A DNA stretch of 64,000 bases from Larimichthys crocea (taxonomy: Eukaryota > Chordata > Actinopteri > Sciaenidae). This document shows positions 63,731-64,000 of this stretch, one piece after another (position 1 is the stretch's first letter; every line of letters starts with the position of its first letter). The stretch is taken from contig NC_040028.1 of NCBI RefSeq assembly GCF_000972845.2, positions 21,467,582 through 21,531,581 of the forward strand. The letters run 5' to 3'. A program made the translations under genes and the position numbers. The notes under the pieces are model-generated. The model was not told the origin of the DNA and did not search any database. It worked only from the letters and a program-made list of their open reading frames with translations.

Positions 63731-64000
63731 AGAGTCTTCTTAGTCTTAGTCTTCTTCTTGAGTCTTCTTCAATCTTCTTAGTCTTCATAAATTTCTCAAA
63801 CATAAACGTCTTCTGCTGTAGTGTAGTGAAACTACGCATAGTATAACAACAAAAAAAACGAACTTAACAAGGTCACATTTCTTTTACAGGTGGGTCGTTT
63901 TTTGAAGCTTGTCAAGCTAACATGCACATCTTCCGTTTTCTAGTATTTCAAAATAAAAGCACACATTTCAAAATAAATTCACCGAACGGCTGCAATTACA
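63065..64000 (-). mobile_element. Truncated BEL/Pao-like LTR retroelement, 5' part
   Basis: Includes the gag fragment, then (minus strand, upstream of the ATG) a Glu/Lys-codon-rich AAGAAGA leader at about 63735-63790 and AT-rich sequence to the window edge that may be leader and 5' LTR. LTR boundaries are not visible because only one side is in view. Confidence 0.5.

Larger units (their letters stand above)
62819..64000 (+). other. Intron, continues beyond the window
   Basis: The first 240 bp are ordinary; the rest is occupied by the antisense retroelement remnant at about 63065-64000. Confidence 0.7.

Noticed and set aside
1..64000. tRNA, rRNA or other structured RNA genes
   Set aside because: No cloverleaf-like or otherwise recognisable RNA gene seen on either strand.

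Overview
The window is one piece of a vertebrate titin gene (ttn), read on the + strand, from the novex-3 exon through the N2B exon, the tandem-Ig I-band, the N2A element, the whole PEVK region and the distal I-band to domain I94. The gene enters from the left edge and continues past the right edge. Compact introns (about 75 to 1,200 bp), nearly uniform phase 1-1 exons and remnants of repeats familiar from ray-finned fish point to a teleost, probably a percomorph. Species, and which of the two teleost titin paralogues this is, cannot be told from the window.

Layout: 1-4243 novex-3-type alternative last exon (five Ig domains, own stop codon, AT-rich 3'UTR with poly(A) signals). 6304-10128 N2B exon (Ig-Ig-unique sequence-Ig). 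10892-29650 thirty-two exons carrying thirty-three Ig domains, arranged as a six-domain super-repeat. 29930-33130 N2A element (I80, unique N2A helix-rich segment, I81-I83). 33226-55788 PEVK region, 23 exons and about 4,700 codons, including one 2,845-codon exon (42959-51493) built from tandem repeats. 55932-62818 Ig domains I84-I94, including the orthologue of I91 (the old I27, the standard single-molecule mechanics domain). The right edge holds an antisense BEL/Pao-type gag remnant in the intron.

How it works together: tandem Ig domains, the N2B unique sequence and PEVK are serial springs of the sarcomeric I-band. Alternative inclusion of these symmetric phase-1 exons sets spring length, and using the novex-3 exon instead ends the protein near the Z-disc side of the I-band.

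Most notable: (i) the giant PEVK exon with about eight 470-bp repeats, which seems to have arisen from a duplicated exon-plus-intron unit; (ii) a domain-class-specific splice-site grammar, with AAG acceptors and donors lacking +5G in PEVK against pyrimidine +3 donors in Ig exons; (iii) a (TG)12T5 tract directly at one PEVK acceptor; (iv) UCUU-rich PEVK introns; (v) nested and minisatellite-bearing transposon remnants in introns. All exon boundaries are read by eye from splice signals, frame and domain homology, without transcript support.
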